A stretch of 64,000 nucleotides of DNA from the NCBI GenBank assembly GCA_033032175.1, contig CM065304.1, forward strand, positions 16,554,001 to 16,618,000. Reading direction: 5' to 3'. This DNA comes from Saturnia japonica (Eukaryota; Arthropoda; Insecta; Lepidoptera; Saturniidae). Positions 1-11,764 of the stretch are shown piece by piece; positions within the stretch are counted from its first letter, which is position 1; each line of letters starts with the position of its first letter. The translations under genes and the position numbers were made by a program. The notes under the pieces are model-generated. The model had not been told where the DNA came from. It worked only from the letters and a program-made list of their open reading frames with translations, and searched no databases.

Positions 1-1370
1 TTAAGTGACACTTAACTTCGTCTACATTTGTTATTTATTTTCATTTACCAAAACATTACCACATCCCACATCCACATCATTTAATTGACCCACATCGGTC
101 AATTAAAGTCATAATATGGTTTATAATATTAAAATTTGAGGGAATATAAGTAAAACACAATATGTTAGTTAACAAACAATGTAATTATTATCTCATTTTA
201 AAACTTATAAATGACGTTAATCAAAATAAAATTTATACAAATATTAAAAAGCTCAACAGATTGAACGCGCTTATCTCCGGAACTACCGGTCAAATTTTTT
301 TTTGTGCATTTTGTGTAGTCTTTTTATTGAGGAAGATTAGGATTATAAAACTTTACGCTAAGACTATAAGGAGCGGAGTAGTAACCATGAACGTCAAGCA
401 AACTGGCAAACTGTAGGCAAGTATGGGAAATGAAAACAACGATATCCGACGATATAACAATAAACACAGGTGCGTTGGCAGCGGTACAGCGTGCTGGAGA
501 GTTGGTTGACTAAATTTAACACAGGTGAAGTCGCACGGCACAGCTAGTATTTAGTATAGCTAACGTTTTTATTATAGCGGACATGTACAACTTTCTGATA
601 TAAAAATTACGTTGCCTGGCAACACTACCTCTTCTGACAAGATGTTACCGCCCGTTGTATTTACTGTGCCAAATACAACTTAAAATATGCGTAATCACAT
701 CAATATGAACGCACTCATAACCGTAGCCGTCGATATATTGTACTGTAGCAGCAAAATCAATTTTATAAATAGACTAGTGGTATATCCGCGGCTTCGCATG
801 CGTTTGTTACGCAGTAATTATTTTTATCCCTTAATTTTATTTTTACTCATATTATTAACAATTCATGTAGTCTATCAATTGAGAAATTATTATTGAAAAG
901 AAAAACTATTTGTAAAGGAATTACTGAACACTCTTATAGTCTATCAATTGACCAATGACCTAAGCTTCCCATGTATAAAATTTCATACGAAAAATTAAAC
1001 AGTTTTTGAGTTAAATCCGGACATACAAACAGACATACAACAATTATTTAAGACTACATTCGTGATCAGTGATCTTTATATAGTACGTCCATCGGTAAAT
1101 TTGAAAAAAAAAAATTATATATGCAGACATAACTACATATTTATTAATATAGATATGGATTTTAACATGCATTTTAATGTTCGTATTTTTTAGATTTAAT
1201 TCTCAGCCGTTTTAGTTTCATATTAATGTTTAAGGGTTTTGCCTCGTATCGAAAATACTGCAAGATCATAATCTACTATTCTCAATAACTGCATTTAAAT
1301 CGATGATAATCAGTTTGGGTATGAACAAGATCAATTTGCGAAACACTGACCACTCAAGACGAACTTGCCT
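1..1370. other. AT-rich stretch, no gene seen
   Basis: I recognise no gene here. Short open frames exist, for example an ATG frame of 69 codons at 687-896 with a hydrophobic tail, but none resembles a known family. Around 1,015-1,045 there is wording typical of the inside of short lepidopteran mobile elements (runs of the form acagacataca), without recognisable ends. Confidence 0.5.
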
Positions 1371-1374
1371 AGTA

Positions 1375-1530
1375 CATGGTGGTAGGGTATCTTCTAATGC
1401 CTACCTTGCGAGCTATCATCCTCAAATTGAAAATCTGTCGCCAAGAACCCTATAAGTGATTTCCGGCAGCTCCACTTCAGAGCCAGTTTCCCCACTAGGC
1501 TTAGCGCGTCACTATTTTGGGCTAAAACAA
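1375..1530 (+). repeat. SINE body fragment (family A)
   Basis: This piece matches, in opposite orientation, the body of the SINE copies at 3.5, 8.6 and 19.1 kb. The shared parts are the block around tccggcagc, the gcttagcgcgt block and the end resembling ttgggc. The tRNA-like head is missing, so this is a truncated copy. The reading direction is inferred from the 3,505-3,960 copy. Confidence 0.55.
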
Positions 1531-2239
1531 AAAATAAATCCACAGAAGAACACTGTATAAATATTATATAGGCTATTTTTCCTACACAAATATTATTAAC
1601 GTGTGGAAAAAAATAATCATCTCCATTATGTCTACAATTTAACATTTTTAATTCGTTCAACTTTGGAACAATGGAAACTAGAATTAAAATGGGAATAACA
1701 TGTTTAACGTGAGATATGAGTGATAGATGAAAAAATATACTAATTTTTTCTGTTTTTTTTTTAAAGTAGCTTGTGACATTATTAATAATCACGGAAACTT
1801 TAATTAATTAGAACGAAAACCCAAAGTGTCTTGCAAATAGTTATATTATTATTTATTCTGTTATGCTTGACTAATACTCAACGCTAATGCACGCAACTGT
1901 CTCAATGTAATCTAAATCAATTTCTTTCCGTAGTTAAAGTTCTCCGGTTCGCAATAAAAAAATGTACATCCGTAAGTGTAATTTTCATTCGATTTTATAC
2001 GTTAATATATTGTTTGAAGATACAAAACTATAAAATACTTTTCTATTGTATTTAATCTACTTACAATCAGTATATAATTCTAGGAATGCGTAGTAGTTTT
2101 TTTACTTTCATTATAAATTATTATTAGAGAGTGCAAACATTTTTTACGCTTATAAAAGGAAATACAAGCTTCATACAAGAAATGTGTAAATTAATTTATA
2201 ATTTAAAACAGAGAATAATAAAAATTAACTATATAAATA
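1531..2239. other. AT-rich stretch, no gene seen
   Basis: Low-complexity AT-rich DNA. No coding pattern, RNA gene or recognised repeat. Confidence 0.5.
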
Positions 2240-2449
2240 AACTTATATATATATGAATGTTGGTGTATATGAGATTGATAAATTCCAACACCGTTTGACC
2301 GATCACCCTGAAAGTCGGTAAATCTTTTTTTCTTTTTGAAGAAGTTTTTTGTGTTGTCTCTGAACGAATCATATGGAGCTGTGGTCAAAGACTAAAGGGT
2401 AGGTAAGTAAGGTTGTAAAGGGCAGACCAACGTCTGCAGAGTCAACTAG
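2240..2449 (+). mobile_element. Helitron-like 3' end fragment
   Basis: The segment ends at 2,446-2,449 with CTAG followed by T, after a block containing cagaccaacgtctgcagag. This is the usual last part of short lepidopteran Helitron-like elements. The internal wording (a block on coordinates 2,270-2,320 about a gatcaccctgaaagt core) resembles the 52.25-52.43 kb fragment. I could not place a 5' end. Confidence 0.4.
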
Positions 2450-3504
2450 TTTAATATGAGTCAGTTTTGACACACCTTCATGTCATTGGCAAAATCAACT
2501 TCATAAATTTATTTAATAATCCTTTACGAGTATCATAAAAATATATCCTCTTTTTAACATAATTACGGTTAAATAAATTTATTTTCAAAACATTATAAGT
2601 ACCTACTTGATTGGCTAATAGCACGCGGAAACAAGAGTGTAATAGAAAAAAATCTTCAATTAAAAATGTGATTAATATAATAAAGGTAATTTGTATCAAA
2701 TTATGGTGGAAGTTGAAGTTATCTGTGGAGGAAGCCGGTACATTACAAAAAAAAAAAACAAAAAAACTGTTCGTCAATGGAGAGTACATATTTTTGCGTT
2801 TTAGATTACGTTTTTAAATATTAATCTTTGAAATTGACTGAGAATTTTTGTTATAAATTAAGACGCCAGTCCTTAAGTGTAAAATGATGTGGGATCTATG
2901 ATCTAAAATGAAGTATCTATGTAATATTGCTGAATAATTTATTATCGGTGTACTAGCTCCTTCCGACACTTATACCCGTATAAGTAAAAGTAAAAAAAAC
3001 ATTAAAACATCGGAGTAACTTTTAGAATAATTTTGACACTGTATGTATTACTTTTTACTTTTATGTAAACAATGTCACTGCTTAAGCACTGTGACGAAAA
3101 ACGTAAGCATATACACATAGCTTGTGGACCTATGCCATTTCTGTATCCCAAGCTTTCCACTATTATGTATTACTCAATGAAATTCTTATTAAAATCTATT
3201 GGATACATTTCGTGCTTCGTTTATTTCTTTCTTATGCCAATAATTCTATCATCTATGTCAACATATCACCAAAAATCTATCATTGCAATTAAAATAATGA
3301 TATGCTGCGTGATTATATTTTTGCAATGAAAATAAAAGTGTCTCGTGTAATGAAACTATAGTCGAATTCTAATCGGATAAATAATTTTCAAGTGTCACGA
3401 GAACGAAATCCCATTATACATAGTCCACAAGCAACATAAATTTCAGCTCATACAGTTTGTACTAATTGCCTTTGAAATAAATGTATCACAGTTTTGGGTA
3501 GGTT
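2450..3504. other. AT-rich stretch, no gene seen
   Basis: There is an 85-codon ATG frame at 3,072-3,329 with two hydrophobic stretches, but its composition follows the AT-rich background and I recognise no family. Nothing else is supported. Confidence 0.45.
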
Positions 3505-3960
3505 TTTTTAGGTTTAGCGTTATGGCCACAACCTCACCTGATCTTGATAATTGCCCAAGATGGTGACACGCTAAGCATAGTGGAAGACTCCATTCTCAAG
3601 TGCGGCTGCCGGAACACACGTATACCGCTCACCTTTGTGCGATATCATTATTTTATCTTGCGACGCATTATCAGGAAGAAAGGTGGATCGTATCAAATCA
3701 CGCTGCCTCTCTTACCTATAATTTTGTTTATACATAATGTAACAAGGAGAAATAAAAAATCAAAACACGGACACAAACACCTACAGATTTTCAACTGTGG
3801 TAGCTAGCCTGAGGCGGTCATTAGAAAAAGCTCTACCACCTTGCTATGGTTTCATAACGATGATTTCCTTCAGTGAAAGCTCAGGCTCATTGTAGGATCT
3901 GAACCCACAATGATAGAATCGATGTCCGTACAAGCTACCACTTAGCCATCATTGCTTCAT
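3505..3960 (-). repeat. tRNA-derived SINE (family A), longest copy
   Basis: Read on the minus strand, the copy begins near 3,955 with a tRNA-like promoter. An A box, TGGCTAAGTGG, lies at 3,938-3,948 and fits the RNA polymerase III consensus. About 33 bases on, a B box resembling GGTTCAGATCC lies at 3,895-3,905 with one mismatch. The body runs to about 3,505 and ends next to a T-rich tract. Copies or fragments of the same family lie at 1,375-1,530, 8,630-8,875, 19,095-19,385 and 29,085-29,240. The length, about 450 bp, is normal for lepidopteran tRNA-derived SINEs. The exact named family cannot be assigned without a search. Confidence 0.7.
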
Positions 3961-5845
3961 TGCTGCTTAGTTGGCTTATTTGAATCCCACATACCACGCT
4001 TGGGACATAATATCTCAAAATTCTTCATTTACTTTTGCGCAATAAAAAATAAAAACGTCACTAAAATTAACTCGTACTGTTGTCATTGATAGCTAACCTT
4101 TTTTTTAGAACTAACTATACTTTTAGCCATATAACTTCATATTGATTACCCGTGTGATAAAAACATTGGAGTTATTTTTGTTTTGTTATAATAAAGAAGT
4201 ATAATTTCTTACATGCCTACATAAGTATACTCAATTCTTTATGAGAGTGTGTAAGCGATAAAAACTAGAAAGTCTAGTATGTATAACAATAGACAGTTTA
4301 CATTCACTATGATGCTCGAGCGAGTACGTAACTAGATCGAAATACAAATGGTTTTCAATCTATTATGTAATTATTGTAAAGGTAATAATCGTTCACAAGT
4401 TCCTACGTTTCCTATCACAAATTTACTATCGTTAATACAAATTATCAAATGCGAGCGCTTTATTATACGCGTGAACGCTTACCTTAAGATTATGACATTG
4501 TCAAATCATAACTATTGAAACGAAAATAATTTGACAATTTTCTTTGATATTTGGTTTATTTTTTCTTATTATTAACTTAGTTTATTATTTACGTTAAATT
4601 AAATGAATTATTATTTCAAATATACTTACATCAAGTTTAGATTGAGTTAGTAGCCTTTACAGCGCGGCATTGCGGTACAAGTTATTGGTCATTAAACAAT
4701 CATATAATTCAATAAATAAAACTAGCCCAATATTCGTTAGTTAATTATATAAACATTTTAACTTAAATTGACTAAAAAATAATTATACGGATTTGGTAAT
4801 ATGCCGCTTGTTAGTTAGGTGTCGATCACAATGAAATTACACAAATGACATTTCATTTTGGTGGTCAATGTCCTTGGATAATTAACTAGGTACGTATTTC
4901 AATACGCTCTGTGATCTATATGAATAAATCTGTAGTTATATGTGTTAATGTTTTTTTTTTAAATACCCCGATATACATACTATATGAAGGCAACTGATAA
5001 CAAATATGCCGATATTTTTTTTTGTCTGTCTATTTTACATTAAAACAATTTTTTTTTCTTTCATTACACGATTTTAATGAAATTTTGGACACGATAAGTA
5101 TAAGTCATTCCATGATTGATAGGCTATAAGAATTGTCAATAATACTTTTGAAAATTGTAAAATAAATAATAATTCTCAGCCAGTTTTGATGAAAATTGTA
5201 CACTGGAAATACATGTCATACCTCAATTGATAGTAGACTAAATAAACTGTAAATAATATAACTTAAAATAAAATTACTACTGACTCACAAAAAGTGCTCA
5301 TCTCGTGATTATGCGGATAGTTATCGTCCCGAATTTGGTCTTCTTTTGACTGAACTAGTCTCTTGATATTGTTGCCAAGTCCTCTGGACAGTTGAGAGCA
5401 CTTACGTACTTAGAGAGATAAGTTTGCGAATAACTTGCTTCATGTAGGATTATAATTTGACCGGCCTTTATCGCTTTCTCAGTCACATTAGAAAGTAGTA
5501 TTTAATATAAAAAGAAAGATTAAATTGTGTAATTTGCAGAAAATATCCAAAATGTTTTAAAATTTTAGTAATCAGCAAAAAAAAACAGTTTCAGCATTTC
5601 GCACCATTAGTAAAGCAGTTTTACAAAAATCATTATTGTTCTTTTGTTCATTTAAAAATTTAAATTTGTAACGTAAGGAATTTACTTCAAATACCATACC
5701 AATACATTGCCAAATTAATAAAACCTCATTCTTCTAATATTCATTGAATTAGAGAAAAAAAAATCTGAAGTGCCCGTTTTCTTGAATTATTAATTTTCCT
5801 AGCTTCTCGTGGGAACCCAATGATTTCAAAAACGTTAATTAATCA
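3961..5845. other. AT-rich stretch, no gene seen
   Basis: Nearly 1.9 kb with many stop codons in all frames and several poly-T runs. No recognised element or RNA gene. Confidence 0.5.
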
Positions 5846-6957
5846 AAATGAGGCGGTGCGGTTCGCAACCCATCGTGTCTCGTTTCCGGCGGGGGCGGAA
5901 AGCGAACTGTGAAAAGCCGCTTTGCTACTTTAACTGTTAGAGGAGTGTTGAATGATAAAATAGATGAAGTATGTCAAATGATAGATGAGAGGAGGATTGA
6001 TGTTCTATACATGAATGAGATGAAGAGGAAGAGATGGAACACTACAAAGCATGGTCTCCTACACGGCGTATTGGTCTGGTATACCCAACACCATGAATGA
6101 TAATATGATTGAGTATGAATGTGCGAGTTTCAGATTCCTTTGGTTTAGGCTAAAAGTCGGACTTACTCATATTTTTGTCCTAGGTGTGTATGCATCTATG
6201 GATTTGGGTATGAGTTGGTCAAAAATATCAAAAAAGTAAAGTGAGGAGTTCTGGGATAGAATGAGAGAAATACTAAAGAGAAGTATTACTTGTATCGTCG
6301 GCTAAGGATTTACAAGCGATGGTGACTATTATGAATGAAGCTTTGGAAAGATAGGAATGAAAATGAACGCAAAGAAGACGAAAGTTATGGTTTTTGAAAA
6401 GGAAGAGAGCATGAAAGAAGTATTTATTTGCATTAGTGGCGACGAACTGAAGCAAGTGAATGAATTTGTATACTTAGGGTCGAAGTTTTTATTAGGAATG
6501 GAAAGTGTGAAAGTAATAGAAAGGAGAGTACATGCTGGGGTAACATGGTGAAAGGGGTACGTAGTACACATTTATGAATAGTCAGAAAATTTCTACGAAA
6601 GCTTGTCTAGCTGTGTGAAGAGATTAGCTGGGTGTGGCAGAAAAAGCATGAAAGTAGAATAAATGCAATAGAAATGAGAACGGTAATAGGTATGTTAGTA
6701 GTAAAATTGTGTGATAGAATAAGAAATAGTGTGATAAGAGGACTTTTTGGTATGAAAGGAGATATAGTCACATGGATCGAGAAAGGAGTGCTTAGATGGC
6801 TTGGGCATGTAAAGATGATAAATGAAAAAATAATGACAAAACAAATTTATAAGGCTTGTGTGAATGGGAGCGTTGGAAGAGGAAGGCCTAGACGAACGTT
6901 TCTTGGTCAAATCGGGGACGTTTTAAAGAAAGGTCAGATCAAGAGAACTCTAAACTA
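5846..6957 (+). pseudogene. LINE (non-LTR retrotransposon) remnant with internal deletion
   Basis: A GC-richer leader at about 5,846-5,905 is followed by frames resembling the start of a LINE endonuclease (RFATLTVRGVLNDKIDEVCQ). The next part, with the motif VGLTHIFVLGVYAS, is in another frame. At about 6,285-6,300 the sequence jumps to the reverse-transcriptase C-terminal region (SSAKDLQAMV, then KMNAKKTKVMVF and VNEFVYLGSK). It continues through [16 protein letters not shown] and the typical tail GRGRPRRTF at 6,870-6,900. The catalytic core of the polymerase is gone, and a second small deletion lies near 6,560-6,630. The element is dead. It belongs to the LINE group whose C terminus carries an L.GHV...GRGRPRR signature; I cannot name the clade. 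Confidence 0.8.
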
Positions 6958-7604
6958 ACGACCGTACGTGAAATATGTATGTATGTATGTTGATACAAAA
7001 AAAAAACATATAATAAATTTGTCAGAACCATTTCTACACTAACCTCATGTTAATCCTATGTATTTCTTTCTATGTAACAGTCAAACAAAGATTGAAGAAA
7101 TTGCTGCGGATCTATGTATATGACCATATACGTGATCACATTGATTGATATTTTCCACTTAGTGCTTGCAGTTAACCTTGGACATTATATTTACTTAATG
7201 TTACGGTATAGTGTACAATTTTAATGTAATAAAACTTGAAAATTGAAAAGTTCCGACAGCAGAATCATATTAAATGTGTTGAAGCATCCTGAAAAAGATG
7301 CTTCATCATGCGTTAAATTGCAAACGTTAACTCGAAAATACTTTTATGTGTATTGCCAAAGTTCAACGGAGTGTTCATGTTGTTCAACGTCTGAAGTTCT
7401 AACAATTCAAAATAAACTTCGCGTAACTTGAGAAAATTCTGGTGAATTGTAAAATTGCGAGCAATTGATTAAAACATGAAAAATAATTAAAATAACATTT
7501 AAATTAATAATTATGGTACAAAGAGTTTGTTTTTTTTACAATGTAGGTATTTTTACGATATTTAAGGTATACTATAGCTTCTTTAAGGCTTTGAAGTCCC
7601 AGTT
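6958..7604. other. AT-rich stretch with short GTAT microsatellite
   Basis: A (GTAT)n tract lies at about 6,975-6,990, directly after the LINE remnant, followed by an A-run that may be the element's tail. Nothing else is recognised up to the foldback at 7,605. Confidence 0.5.
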
Positions 7605-7749
7605 TAAGGCTGCCTATCCACTGAAGAAGAGCGGAGAGGAGCTGTGTAAATTTCGAGCAATAGAATTGCATAAAAATCTAGCGATGCAATTCTATTAGTC
7701 GAAATTTGAACAGCTCCGCTCCGCTCCACTTCAGTGGCAGGTAACCTTA
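7605..7749. repeat. Foldback (hairpin) element
   Basis: A long inverted repeat: left arm 7,605-7,671, loop of 12 bases, right arm 7,684-7,749. Over the inner 52 positions about 45 pair. The innermost 13 (aatagaattgcat and its complement) pair perfectly, apart from the loop. The outer ends, taagg...cactgaag, also pair. The GC-rich segment in the arms (gcggag/ggagctgt) contrasts with the AT-rich surroundings. This is the shape of a foldback MITE. If transcribed it would give a long hairpin RNA. I found no second clear copy in the window. Confidence 0.75.
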
Positions 7750-7794
7750 CAGTAACGTTCATCTCGCCATGAACTAAAAAGTTCTCTATTTTAT

Positions 7795-8010
7795 CTTTGT
7801 CTTACTGTAAAACTGTAGAACCATCTCCCGGTTAGTGTATTCCCTATTTTTTACAACATGAGGCTCTTCAAGCGTAACGTGAATATTTAGGTATTTATGC
7901 AAGCCGGCAATGACAGCAGCGACTGCCGATGGATTTAGATCTTTCAGTGGTCGCTGTTGTGTTTGGATTGTACTGTGCTTACCATCACGGACAGTAACGT
8001 CAATTTGTCG
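7795..8010 (+). pseudogene. LINE C-terminus and 3' tail (Jockey/CR1-like)
   Basis: Translation near 7,812-7,890 gives L*NHLPVSVFPIFYNM then FKRNVN, matching the usual end of lepidopteran LINE reverse transcriptases (ELWN.LP..VFP..YN...FK). A stop replaces the tryptophan. After it comes a block at about 7,915-8,010 that matches 11,650-11,755, including the wording tttggattgtactgtgctta. The fragment begins about 45 bases after the foldback element. Confidence 0.6.
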
Positions 8011-8629
8011 AGCTACTATAAAAAAATGCTTTGTTATTTCATAATATATTACGTCAAATGCGTTACGTAAGTACTTTACGTATTATAATAAAATATTGAG
8101 TCATCGACTTAGTACAAAATGATATAACAGATTTGTAAACAAACATTAATGACATCTTATTACGGAAAAGTTCAAATGAGCATGAATCTCGATAAGGCGC
8201 AAAAGTTCCCTATTTCGATTATATTTTATTTTACGAGCGATATGAACCGTATAGTTTGTTCATCTCACGTCTCACAACAAACAATGAGATTGTAATTACT
8301 ATTATATAATCAGTTGAAAATAATATTTTTGATTTTATCTACTTAGTTTGTTCTTTACGTTTTAACATCCAATCTTTCTTCACAGGACTCGTAGTGGACT
8401 TAGAATATTTCCATTTGATCTCTTTTTAGTATGAATAACAATTTATCGTAAGCAATAAATTCGGGCGTTAAAACATTGATATGTGTACCTAACACGTATT
8501 TTAATCGACATAGCATAGAACATAGAGGATACCTATATAAATAATTGTATTATATTCGTGTTATAAGAATTTTTCGATTTGAGAAATTAATGAAAGTCAA
8601 CCTCTTTCTTAAAATTGTTTTTTTTTTTA
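8011..8629. other. AT-rich stretch, no gene seen
   Basis: No coding pattern, RNA gene or recognised repeat. Confidence 0.5.
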
Positions 8630-8875
8630 ATCGTTTATAGGCTTAGCGTTTGACAACAATCTCACCTGATGTTAAATGACGATGTAGTCCAAGATGGTAA
8701 CGCGCTAAGTCTAATAGGGGCACTGGCTCTCAAATGCACCTGTCGGAACATACTTATAGGTGCTTGACAGCGAGAGTTTCAACCATGTTATGGTTTCATC
8801 ATGATGATTTCCTTCGTCAAAAGTCCAAGCTCATTATAGGTAGAATCGAAGCAGTTAATCTATCAGCCATCAGAA
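8630..8875 (-). repeat. SINE (family A), shortened copy
   Basis: It shares with the 3,505-3,960 copy the block from gcttagcg through caacaatctcacctgatg and ccaagatggtaacgcgctaag, and the later block atggtttcatcatgatgatttccttc. The tRNA head at about 8,835-8,875 is worn: the A box reads tggctgatag on the minus strand. A poly-T run lies just outside the left end, at 8,617-8,628. Confidence 0.65.
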
Positions 8876-9183
8876 TCGTATTTGCGTCATTTGATATATA
8901 ACTGAAGATAATAACATGACACCTTTTGGAAGTTGATTTCATTTGTAGTATTCATATTCATTCGTTCATATTATTATCATGTATCAATGTTTGCTGGACA
9001 TAATATATAGTTTTCTAAAATATATCTTGTCACGACTTTAATGGTGATGTTTTTAAAACAACAACCTTTAGTTCTGTAACCAACCAGTAATCATTGTGAC
9101 CATTTAATTGTAAATTACAAGTACTATAAGGCTGAAATAAAAATATATAATTTCTTACAGTTATTTAATGCAAGACAAAAAAG
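8876..9183. other. AT-rich stretch, no gene seen
   Basis: Nothing recognised. Confidence 0.5.
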
Positions 9184-9410
9184 AAAACCCACTTCAATGG
9201 TTTTAAAGAGTTCCCTGGTGTATTTTCGATGTTCAAGATCCAATGTTAATGAAATATAAATGGATCCACTCTTGTAATATTACCTATCCAACAAGAAAAG
9301 AATCATCTAAATCGGTTCGTAAACAAAGATGTTACGGCTGAACATCCATTAAAAAAATATACATTCGGATTGAGTAACCTTCCCGTCTTCTGTTGAAGTC
9401 GGTTATAAAA
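9184..9410. mobile_element. MITE with AACCGACTTCAA-type ends
   Basis: The left end aacccacttcaa (9,186-9,197) is inverted at the right end as ttgaagtcggtt (9,393-9,404), with one mismatch over 12 bases. The interior has wording common in short insect elements (aaatcggttcgtaaac). The unit is about 225 bp with no coding capacity. Ends of this type are widespread in insects. The superfamily is not clear from the sequence. Confidence 0.5.
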
Positions 9411-11239
9411 TCAGTAATGTCCACTTAAATTCGGTATAAATTAAGAACATTTAATTAATTATTAAAATCATTATTTAGATAAGTTGAAAGAACAATGCAA
9501 CGAACAAATTAATCTCACTACTAATCATGGCAGAGGTTAATAATGTTGAGAATATCTATTTAACCTAGTATTTGACCACGTAGTAAAGGACTGTTCAGAG
9601 TTAAAAGACTTCATTTGAGCTAAACTATGTCCCGTCTGGACTTAAATCATGGGCTCGATTGTGTGTTATTAGTTCCATATGCGGAGGTCGACGACACGGT
9701 TCATTGTAATTTATAATTTATTTTAAACTGTATCATTGGAGATTTCGCAACTCTTTGTTCACGAGTTTAAGGAGCGGCATTCGATTGTTCCAAACTTTCC
9801 TTTGATGACTTTCGTTTTATACTTTTATACATTTATTTATGCTTGCTAGAAACAAAGTATTATAATAATACAGTTTTTTAATACATTATCATTCTTCTAC
9901 TTCTGTATTTTAAAATGTAATTAATTAATCTACTATATGCCTTTACATTTTGAAGTGAAAGAACTAAGCCGTTATTAAAATAATAAAAAAGAAATAAAGT
10001 AATTAATTAAACGCAGAAGCTTCTGTGAGATTTTAGAAGATAGGTACTTTAAAAAGTATTTGTTATGAGACTCCGAAGTACATGAATATCGCCAAAATTT
10101 CTTCCATTTAAATATTATTTATCTTCTCTGTTACATTAATTTCTCGTATCCGAAATGTTAATGATATATTACTTAGACGATAGTCAAAGTTACCATACAG
10201 TGTATGTTATTGTTTCTCAACCATCACATTGCAAAAACGTAATCATAAGCGTGGGACAATTTTAATGGTAAGCCAACTGTAATTTCTATACACAAGTTAA
10301 TAAAACAATAAAAATAATCAGGTTGTCTATTACCAACGATGCTATGTTCATATTTAGATATTCATTTTATTATATTCGATATTTCGTGTATTCATTCCTT
10401 GAATATCGATTGCAACTTATAACACGACATAAATTGAAATATCCAAAGATAAAAACTGAGAAAGAACAAAGTAAAGCAAATGACAAAGTAAAAGTTAATT
10501 GTACTAACAATCGTTGAGTTATTGTACATTTCGTATTTAGCCAATGAAGCTTAATAAGATTCAGATTGTATCGATTTATTGTGATGGCTGCCTAGGCAGC
10601 CATGTGCTTCGTTTGCCATGTGAATGTCATTGGTTTAAATGATGGATCATAACATTAAGTACAAATATCAAAATAAACTTAAAATACAAAACTATTTATT
10701 CTATTTTTAATATTTTTTTTAGATACAAACGGTACGATAAATTAAAAAATACTATCTTGCGGTGAACTGTGGAATATCACGCAAAGATAAACATCTGTTG
10801 TTAAATGTCGAAGGTGTTAGGATTAACCTCCATTTTTAATGCGCACCATTGTCTGGAATGGCATATTTCCTTTTATATTGTATGTAATATTTTGTTGTGC
10901 AAGGTAATCATGTAATTATATTGTTTATGTGTTATTGCTTTGATAACTAAGTATAATTCAATTTGTAGTTGATTTATTTTTTGCATACTAATTAGGCCTA
11001 ACATCCTGCATGATTTATGTTGGATCAGATTATTCATTTGTATGTTTATTGCATAGTTAATAACAATAGGTTATAGATTGTTTGCAAGTATCAACATCAA
11101 TTATACTGAGTTTATCATTGGGTTAAACAGAAAAGAGACGGGAGGAAACTCTCATTGAATAGGTACCAATTCTTGTACCACATACTTATGTAACTTGGTA
11201 GAGTTCAGCGTTCGCGATCTCTCTTAAAAAAATCACCGT
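9411..11239. other. AT-rich stretch, no gene seen
   Basis: A 64-codon frame at 10,323-10,517 and others are present, but none is convincing. The only notable structure is the perfect palindrome at 10,584-10,603, listed separately. Confidence 0.45.
10584..10603. repeat. 20-bp perfect GC-rich palindrome
   Basis: ATGGCTGCCT is followed immediately by its reverse complement, with no spacer. The site is GC-rich in very AT-rich DNA. It could be a dimeric protein-binding site or a fragment of a mobile-element end. I see no partner copy nearby. Confidence 0.6.
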
Positions 11240-11755
11240 TTTCTCCCTCCTCGCTCTTCAGAACGTCTCGCCAGCCTCAACATCCTAGGTGTGAATATTA
11301 GCAGCGACCTTAATTCCAGTGACTACATCGGGAGTGTCATCTCCACTACATCACGGAGACTTGGAATCCTGAGCAGGGTGAGACGGTTTTTCACCCCTAG
11401 TCAACTGTATCTTCTTTACAGGGCACAAGTTCGGCCGTGTATGGAATATTGTTCGCATCACTAGGATGGCTCCGCAAAATATCTCCTCGATGCTCTGGAC
11501 GGGTTGCAAAGAACAGCCCGTTCATACTGGTAATGATGGCACGTACTAAAAAGTTTTCATTGTCATTTCTTTGTCATACCGTGGAGCTGTGGAACTATAT
11601 CCTGGCCAATATGTTCCCTCCTTCTCTTCGAGTGTAACTGAAGAGATATTTATGGAGGCTGGTGTGATAACGGTGACCGCTGATGGATTTCGATCTCTCG
11701 GTCGCCGTTGTTTGGATTGTACTGTGCTTATCATCGGAGACAGTACCGTTGCCGA
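11240..11755 (+). pseudogene. LINE reverse transcriptase C-terminal remnant (Jockey/CR1-like)
   Basis: From about 11,264 one frame reads RLASLNILGVNISSDLNSSD, then RRLGILSRVRRFFTPSQLY, then AQVRPCMEYCSHH and a stop where tryptophan is expected, then DGSAKYLLDALDGLQRTARSY. This is the thumb/C-terminal part of a Jockey- or CR1-like reverse transcriptase. A shifted frame gives HTVELWNYILANMFPPS near 11,576-11,625, the usual last motif. The block at 11,650-11,755 is shared with the 7.9-kb fragment and is probably the element's 3' end. The polymerase core and all upstream parts are missing, so the copy is 5'-truncated and dead. Confidence 0.8.
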
Positions 11756-11764
11756 GGTAATATA

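Noticed and set aside
1394..1792. 132-codon minus-strand frame, among the longest in the window
   Set aside because: It begins in a SINE fragment and runs into AT-rich DNA; no family resemblance and no conservation between SINE copies.
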